Below, in pieces: positions 59,228 to 64,000 of a stretch of DNA of 64,000 bases. Where the stretch lies: assembly GCF_010548375.1 (NCBI RefSeq), contig NZ_JAAGLY010000007.1, positions 1-64,000 of the forward strand, in the 5' to 3' direction. This DNA is from Streptomyces sp. SID13726. GTDB taxonomy: Bacteria > Actinomycetota > Actinomycetes > Streptomycetales > Streptomycetaceae. The notes under the pieces are model-generated. The model was not told where the DNA came from and ran no database searches. It worked only from the letters and a program-made list of their open reading frames with translations. A program made the translations under genes and the position numbers. The stretch's first letter is position 1. Each line of letters opens with the position of its first letter.

Positions 59228-60826
59228 TCAGGCCAGGGCGACGAGATCCGCGTAGTCGGCGCCCCACAGGTCCTCGATGCCGTCCGGCAGCAGGATGATC
59301 CGCTCCGGCTGGAGCGCCTCGACCGCGCCCTCGTCGTGGGTCACCAGGATCACCGCGCCCTTGTAGGTGCTCAGCGCGCCGAGGATCTCCGCGCGGCTGG
59401 CCAGGTCGAGGTTGTTGGTGGGCTCGTCGAGCAGCAGGACGTTGGCCGAGGAGACGACCAGGGTGGCCAGTGCCAGCCGGGTCTTCTCGCCGCCGGAGAG
59501 GACCCCGGCCGGCTTGTCGACGTCGTCGCCGGAGAACAGGAACGAGCCGAGCGTCTTGCGCACCTCGACGAGGTCGAGGTCGGGGGCCGCCGAGCGCATG
59601 TTCTCCAGCACGGTGCGCTCGGGGTCCAGGGTCTCGTGCTCCTGGGCGTAGTAGCCGAGCTTGAGGCCGTGACCGGGCACGACCGCACCGGTGTCGGGCT
59701 GCTCGGTGCCGGCCAGCAGACGCAGCAGGGTCGTCTTGCCCGCGCCGTTGAGGCCCAGGATGACCACGCGGGAGCCCTTGTCGATGGCCAGGTCGACGTC
59801 GGTGAAGATCTCCAGCGAGCCGTACGACTTCGACAGGCCCTCCGCCATCAGCGGGGTCTTCCCGCAGGGCGCGGGCTCGGGGAAGCGCAGCTTGGCGACC
59901 TTGTCCTGCTTGCGCACCGCCTCCAGGCCGGAGAGGAGCTTGTCGGCGCGCTTGGCCATGTTCTGCGCGGCGACCGTCTTGGTGGCCTTGGCGCGCATCT
60001 TGTCGGCCTGCGAGTGCAGCGCGGCGGCCTTCTTCTCGGCGTTCTGCCGCTCGCGCTTCCTGCGCTTCTCGTCGGCCTCGCGCTGCTGCTGGTAGAGCTT
60101 CCAGCCCATGTTGTAGACGTCGATCTGGGCGCGGTTGGCGTCCAGGTAGAACACCTTGTTGACGACCGTCTCGACCAGGTCGGCGTCGTGGGAGATCACG
60201 ATGAAGCCGCCGCGGTAGGTCTTGAGGTAGTCCCGCAGCCAGACGATCGAGTCGGCGTCGAGGTGGTTGGTCGGCTCGTCGAGGAGCAGGGTGTCGGCGT
60301 CGGAGAAGAGGATCCGGGCCAGTTCGATACGGCGGCGCTGACCGCCGGAGAGGGTGTGCAGGGGCTGGCCCAGCACCCGGTCGGGGAGGTTCAGCGCGGC
60401 GGCGATGGTGGCGGCGTCGGCCTCGGCGGCGTACCCGCCCTTGGTGAGGAACTCCGTCTCCTGGCGCTCGTACTGGCGCAGGGCCTTCTCGCGGGTGGCG
60501 CCCTGGCCGTTCGCGATCCGCTGTTCGTTGTCCCGCATCTTCTTCAGCAGGACGTCGAGGCCGCGCGCGGAGAGGATGCGGTCGCGGGCGAGCACGTCGA
60601 GGTCGCCGGTGCGGGGGTCCTGGGGGAGGTAGCCGACCTCGCCGGAGCGGGTGATCTGGCCCGCGGCGGGGATGCCCTCGCCGGCGAGGCACTTGGTCAG
60701 CGTGGTCTTCCCCGCGCCGTTGCGTCCGACCAGGCCGATGCGGTCGCCCTTGGCGACTCGGAAGGTGGCGGACTCGATGAGGACTCGGGCGCCGGCGCGC
60801 AGCTCGATACCGGAGGCGGAGATCAC
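59228..60826 (-). CDS. ABC-F family ATP-binding protein (ribosome-associated)
   Basis: 532 residues, two ABC ATPase domains in tandem without membrane spans. Walker A motifs GRNGAGKTT (about 34) and GLNGAGKTT (about 350), signatures LSGGQRRRIELA and LSGGEKTRLALA, Walker B LLLDEPTNHLD and LLLDEPTNNLD. The linker (about 235-300, READEKRRKRERQNAEKKAAA) is the long charged helix that enters the ribosomal E site in ABC-F proteins. Likely a housekeeping translation factor or antibiotic-protection protein. GTG start. A seven-codon ORF precedes it. Confidence 0.94.
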   Translation of the reverse strand: MISASGIELRAGARVLIESATFRVAKGDRIGLVGRNGAGKTTLTKCLAGEGIPAAGQITRSGEVGYLPQDPRTGDLDVLARDRILSARGLDVLLKKMRDNEQRIANGQGATREKALRQYERQETEFLTKGGYAAEADAATIAAALNLPDRVLGQPLHTLSGGQRRRIELARILFSDADTLLLDEPTNHLDADSIVWLRDYLKTYRGGFIVISHDADLVETVVNKVFYLDANRAQIDVYNMGWKLYQQQREADEKRRKRERQNAEKKAAALHSQADKMRAKATKTVAAQNMAKRADKLLSGLEAVRKQDKVAKLRFPEPAPCGKTPLMAEGLSKSYGSLEIFTDVDLAIDKGSRVVILGLNGAGKTTLLRLLAGTEQPDTGAVVPGHGLKLGYYAQEHETLDPERTVLENMRSAAPDLDLVEVRKTLGSFLFSGDDVDKPAGVLSGGEKTRLALATLVVSSANVLLLDEPTNNLDLASRAEILGALSTYKGAVILVTHDEGAVEALQPERIILLPDGIEDLWGADYADLVALA

Positions 60827-60883
60827 GGACAGACTCCAGGGCGGGTTGGTGGCGGGATGGGCGGCTGAGGACGTTCCCGCCGT

Positions 60884-60907
60884 CTAATGCGCGAGGAGAA
60901 TGGCCAT
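60884..60907 (-). CDS. short leader ORF (7 codons) before the ABC-F gene
   Basis: ATG GCC ATT CTC CTC GCG CAT TAG encodes MAILLAH. It begins exactly 6 bases after a TAGACT -10 hexamer, so the ATG is predicted to be the first base of the transcript (leaderless). A 7-bp hairpin, GGCGGGA/TCCCGCC, lies between it and the ABC-F start, 57 bases downstream. This resembles the leader peptides that control some ABC-F genes by ribosome stalling. Confidence 0.5.
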   Translation of the reverse strand: MAILLAH

Positions 60908-60913
60908 GGGCCA

Positions 60914-60919
60914 AGTCTA
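60914..60919 (-). promoter_or_regulatory. -10 box of the ABC-F transcript
   Basis: TAGACT on the minus strand, 6 bases before the ATG of the leader ORF. A -35 is not obvious: TTGCAC lies only 8 bases upstream. Confidence 0.55.
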
Positions 60920-61023
60920 ACGGGGGCGTGCAAGCACTTTTTCTTGGTTCGGGTGTTCGGTTGGTCTCCCTCGTTCGGGTCAGCGTCCGCGCCCGGGCCG
61001 GTGTGCCGGGCGACGATGGCCGC

Positions 61024-61914
61024 ATGCAGTTCGACGACGACGCGAGGCTCGACACATCCGAGGTGCAGGACGTGCGGGGCAGCCGCATTCCCGGCGGCAA
61101 GGCGACCGTCGGCGGTGGCCTCGCCGGCCTGATCGCGCTGGTCCTCGGTCTCCTCCTCGGCGTCGGGCCGGACCAGCTCGGTCTCAGCGACGGCGGCGGA
61201 CAACCCGCGGCCACGGCGTCCGGCCTGGCGCAGGTGCAGCGGAGCTGCCGGACCGGCCAGGACGCGAACACCCGCGACGACTGCCGAATGGTCGCGGTGG
61301 TCAACAGCGTGCAGGACTTCTGGGACCAGGAGTTCGCGCGGCGCGGCGGTTCGTACACGAGATCGCCGACGGTCTTCTTCAGTCAGCGGGTCGGCACCGC
61401 GTGCGGCTCGGCGACCTCGGCGGTCGGGCCGTTCTACTGCCCGGGCGACCGGAAGGTCTATCTGGACCTCGGGTTCTTCGACGAACTGCGCTCCAAGTTC
61501 GGCGCCAGTGGCGGGCCGTTCGCGCAGGCGTACGTGGTGGCGCACGAGTACGGCCACCACGTGCAGGACCTGATGGGCACGCTGAGCCGGTCCCAGGACG
61601 GGCGCACGGGCGCGGACAGCAACGCGGTGAAGGTGGAGCTCCAGGCGGACTGCTACGCCGGGGTGTGGGCGCGTCACGCGACCACCACCAAGGACGAGTC
61701 GACCGGGCGGCCGCTGATCACCAGCCTCACCGAGGCCGACATCGCCGAGGGCCTGGACGCGGCGGCGGCCGTCGGCGACGACCGGATCCAGGCGCGGTAC
61801 CAGGGCCGGGTGACCCCGGAGTCGTGGACGCACGGGTCGGCCGAGCAGCGGCAGCAGTGGTTCCGGGAGGGGTACCGGAGCGGGGACATGGGGCGGTGCA
61901 ACACGTTCCGGTGA
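61024..61914 (+). CDS. neutral zinc metallopeptidase (YpfJ family)
   Basis: 296 residues. Polar N-terminus (QFDDDARLDTSEVQDVRGS), one span (GGGLAGLIALVLGLLLGV, about 29-46), then an external peptidase domain with the zinc site VVAHEYGHHVQDLMG (HExxH) and the downstream ligand region VELQADCYAGVWA. Cys pairs (RSCRTG...DDCR; TACGSA...FYCPG) suggest disulfides outside the membrane. The ATG at 61024 is chosen because the family begins with QFDDDA. Confidence 0.92.
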   Translation: MQFDDDARLDTSEVQDVRGSRIPGGKATVGGGLAGLIALVLGLLLGVGPDQLGLSDGGGQPAATASGLAQVQRSCRTGQDANTRDDCRMVAVVNSVQDFWDQEFARRGGSYTRSPTVFFSQRVGTACGSATSAVGPFYCPGDRKVYLDLGFFDELRSKFGASGGPFAQAYVVAHEYGHHVQDLMGTLSRSQDGRTGADSNAVKVELQADCYAGVWARHATTTKDESTGRPLITSLTEADIAEGLDAAAAVGDDRIQARYQGRVTPESWTHGSAEQRQQWFREGYRSGDMGRCNTFR

Positions 61915-62024
61915 CAGGCCGGGGTTTTGTGCGCGGGTCCGGTGGCCGGGCCGTTGTCAGTGGTCGCTGCGAGACTGGTGCACGGATCGATTTCCGGCTT
62001 TTCGGCCACGAGGGAGTGATCGGT

Positions 62025-62438
62025 ATGACGGGGACAGGCGGTGGGCGTCCGAGTATCTACCCGACGCTGCTGTACACCGACGCCAAGGCGGCGATCAAGC
62101 AACTGACCGAGGCCTTCGGCTTCACCGAGCTCGCGGTGTACGAGGGCGAGGACGGCCTGGTGGCACACGCCGAGCTGACGCAGGGCAGCGGCGCGGTGAT
62201 GCTCGGCTCGAAGGGCACCGGCAGCGCCTACGACAAGCTGATGCGGGACGCGGGCCCGGTCGGGGTGTACGTCGTCGTGGACGACGTCGACGCACACCAC
62301 CGCCGCGCCGTGGAGCACGGCGCGGAGATCCTGATGCCCCCGACCGACCAGGACTACGGCTCCCGGGACTACATGGCCCGGGACACCGAGGGCAACATCT
62401 GGAGCTTCGGTACCTACGCCCCGGAGATACCCGCCTGA
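62025..62438 (+). CDS. VOC-family (glyoxalase/bleomycin-resistance-like) protein
   Basis: 137 residues, two beta-alpha-beta-beta-beta modules: YPTLLYTDAKAAIKQLTEAFG and VGVYVVVDDVDAHHRRAVEHG, ending in SRDYMARDTEGNIWSFGTY. Metal-ligand positions (His in VAHAEL and the final Glu) are kept. Substrate unknown. ATG at 62025 preceded by GAGGGAG. Converges on the next gene with one base between stops. Confidence 0.9.
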   Translation: MTGTGGGRPSIYPTLLYTDAKAAIKQLTEAFGFTELAVYEGEDGLVAHAELTQGSGAVMLGSKGTGSAYDKLMRDAGPVGVYVVVDDVDAHHRRAVEHGAEILMPPTDQDYGSRDYMARDTEGNIWSFGTYAPEIPA

Positions 62439-62439
62439 C

Positions 62440-63837
62440 TCACCCTCCGGTGTGCACCTGGAAGGCGGCCCGGCGGACGGCCTTGGCGAGGGCCGGGTCG
62501 GGGTGCGCGGCGGCGAGGGCGACCAGGACCTGCACGGTGCGCGGGTGGCCGACGGCCCGGACCTCGGCGAGGAGCGCGGGGACGGTCGGCTGGAGCGCGG
62601 ACTCCAGGTGGCGGACCAGCATCGGGGCCTCGCCGTGGTCGGCGACGGCGGCCGCGGTGTCGACCCACAGCCAGGTGGCCTCCTCCCGGGTGAGGACCTC
62701 GTGGGCGTCCTCGGGGTCGATCCCGTCGTGCTCGGCCAGCCACAGCAGGGCGTACGGGCGCAGGGTGGAGTCGTCGGCCACGGAGCGGACGTCGGGCTCG
62801 GCGGGGGCGCCGACGACCCGCAGGGCTTCGAAGGCGAGGCCGCGCAGCAGGGCGTCGTCGCCGCGGGCGGCGCCGAGCAGTTCGGTGACGGCGCTGCCGA
62901 CGGGGCGGGCGGCGAGCCAGGCTCTGTACTCGGCGCGGGCCGCGTTGGGGCGGAGCTGGGCGCAGCCGCGGAGCATCTCGTCGGCGGCGACCTCGATGTT
63001 GCCGGCCGGGCTCTGCGCGGCGACGCAGATCTGCTCCAGCTTGACCCACACCGCCCAGCTGCCGAGCGGGGTGAGGGTGGCCTGGCCGTCGCCGTAGGTC
63101 AGGGCACCGACGGAGGCGAGGGCGTGCAGGGACCAGTCGAGGAGGGGGGCGAGGGGGGCGTCCGCCGCCGCGGGCTCCTCCACGGGCTCCGGCTGGGGGC
63201 CGTAGGGGATCTCGCAGCGCTCGGTGCGCAGTTCGGTGACGCGCTGCTCCAGGAGGTCCAGGAGCTGCTCGACGGGGACCGGTCCGGCCGACAGCTGGAG
63301 GAAGGAGAGCACCTGCGGCATGGCCGAGACGACCTCGGCGACGGCGGCGGGCTCGCGGTCGGTGGGCTCCGGGGAGGCCAGCGACCAGGCGTCGAAGAGC
63401 GCGACCCAGCCGCGCAGCACCGCGCTGTCGTCGCGGTCCCAGGCGCGCAGCCGCCAGCCCGGGCGGGCGCTGTCGCCGTGCACCTCGACGAGACCGGCGA
63501 GGCGGGCGGTGTCCCAGTCGGCGCGGATCTGAGCGGCGCTCAGGCCGAGATCCTCGGCGGCGCGCCGGGCGGTCTCGTCGGAGAGCGTGCCCTTGCCGTC
63601 GGAGCCCGTGCCGTCCCTGCCGGGGCGCAGGGCGTCGTCGGCCCAGTGCGCGACACGGGCCGCGTCGGCGAGTCCGGAGCGCGCCATTCTGGCCAGTTCC
63701 GCGGGGGCCGGGGTGCCCTCCGGGGGGCGGGGTGCGGGGCGGCGTGGGCGCCGTTGGTTCACAGCTGAGGGGGCGGCGGCCAGGGGTCGCGGGCGGACGA
63801 GTCGAAGCCTGGAGTCGCGCGGGATACGGGACGTCAC
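62440..63837 (-). CDS. large conserved actinobacterial protein, HEAT-like helical repeats, unknown function
   Basis: 465 residues from the GTG at 63837, which has GGAAGA upstream; an earlier GTG at 63885 would add 16. Residues 1-45 are Arg/Pro-rich and disordered. A wHTH-like segment (SDETARRAAEDLGLSAAQIR; ARLAGLVEVHGDSARPGWRL) and a later VGALTYGDGQATLTPLGSWA suggest two winged-helix units, and the C-terminal 180 residues are helical repeats. I know no function; similar proteins are frequent in Streptomyces. No gene is seen between 63886 and the window end. Confidence 0.78.
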   Translation of the reverse strand: MTSRIPRDSRLRLVRPRPLAAAPSAVNQRRPRRPAPRPPEGTPAPAELARMARSGLADAARVAHWADDALRPGRDGTGSDGKGTLSDETARRAAEDLGLSAAQIRADWDTARLAGLVEVHGDSARPGWRLRAWDRDDSAVLRGWVALFDAWSLASPEPTDREPAAVAEVVSAMPQVLSFLQLSAGPVPVEQLLDLLEQRVTELRTERCEIPYGPQPEPVEEPAAADAPLAPLLDWSLHALASVGALTYGDGQATLTPLGSWAVWVKLEQICVAAQSPAGNIEVAADEMLRGCAQLRPNAARAEYRAWLAARPVGSAVTELLGAARGDDALLRGLAFEALRVVGAPAEPDVRSVADDSTLRPYALLWLAEHDGIDPEDAHEVLTREEATWLWVDTAAAVADHGEAPMLVRHLESALQPTVPALLAEVRAVGHPRTVQVLVALAAAHPDPALAKAVRRAAFQVHTGG

Positions 63838-64000
63838 GGGTGCAGTCTTCCGGTTGACGGTCCGAAAACCCAAACGGAATGTCACGGCGGGCGCGGGGGA
63901 TGGCCGGTGCCGGGGCCGTGCGGAGGGGCATACGCCGAGATCAGGCCAGTAGTACGGGCTTAAACGGAAGGTTCGGGGCCGGGGTGGGAGCGAGGTGGGG

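Noticed and set aside
59228..60826. ABC-F gene as part of a drug exporter
   Set aside because: No membrane spans or permease gene are present, and the long charged linker between two ATPase domains is the ribosome-acting ABC-F layout.

Overview
The window comes from a high-GC actinobacterial chromosome, almost certainly Streptomyces. Support: strong G/C bias at third codon positions, frequent GTG/TTG starts, chaplins, a streptophobe-family membrane protein, a Gbn-like nucleoid protein, an SGM_5486-type 36-residue membrane peptide, and a gene order (Spo0M, HNH, chaplin, QueA-like, serB, fabI-fabG, tldD-tldE, tyrS, moaA, acetate permease, twin S8 proteases, gbn, ABC-F) that I remember from the core of Streptomyces chromosomes around SCO1790-SCO1850 of S. 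coelicolor. That synteny is recollection, not a search. I see no prophage, transposase, CRISPR array or tRNA gene; the window is vertically inherited core with a few lineage-specific elements.

Layout. 1-630: the 5' end of a 16S rRNA gene leaving the window to the left, with its leader and a strong promoter. 0.6-6.8 kb: 3-methyladenine glycosylase, Spo0M, PEBP, HNH protein, SPFH/NfeD membrane pair, lone ABC ATPase. 7-9.6 kb: two short chaplins without cysteine beside a GAF histidine kinase/LuxR response regulator pair. 9.7-18 kb: SDR/QueA-like pair, secreted SLT-type hydrolase behind a structured leader, FHA-ABC transporter divergent from a streptophobe protein. 18-24.7 kb: serB, SixA-like phosphatase, small membrane proteins, MFS exporter with divergent GntR regulator, fabG-fabI. 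24.9-31.6 kb: tldD-tldE, tyrS, stress membrane protein, DUF3099, moaA. 31.7-37 kb: acetate symporter with DUF485 partner, two tandem subtilases. 37-46.5 kb: CoA transferase, CopD, alcohol dehydrogenase, YhhN, sterol desaturase, VIT1-type transporter, DEDDh-BRCT nuclease, SURF1. 46.5-54.5 kb: cstA with its small YbdD partner, DUF3311, an SSS symporter, sigma factor, small membrane protein, GH15 and SDR. 54.5-57.7 kb: alkaline-shock (Asp23/AmaP) cluster. 57.7-64 kb: enoyl-CoA hydratase, Gbn-like protein, ABC-F, neutral zinc peptidase, VOC protein, a large conserved unknown.

How genes work together. Several sets look like functional units: NfeD+SPFH (membrane microdomain), kinase+regulator, FabG+FabI (FAS II reductions), TldD+TldE (heterodimeric protease), DUF485+ActP (acetate uptake), YbdD+CstA (pyruvate/peptide uptake), sigma factor+single-span protein, and Asp23+AmaP+DUF6286 (envelope stress scaffold).

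The most noteworthy non-genic signals are: a leaderless seven-codon ORF ahead of the ABC-F gene; six GATC sites in 69 bp upstream of gbn, whose family is named for GATC binding; a closed-stem leader at the transcription start of the SLT gene; tandem palindromes abutting the start of the CoA transferase; an 8-bp tandem repeat at the start of a TPR-like gene; and a 120-bp tandem duplication in the streptophobe gene.
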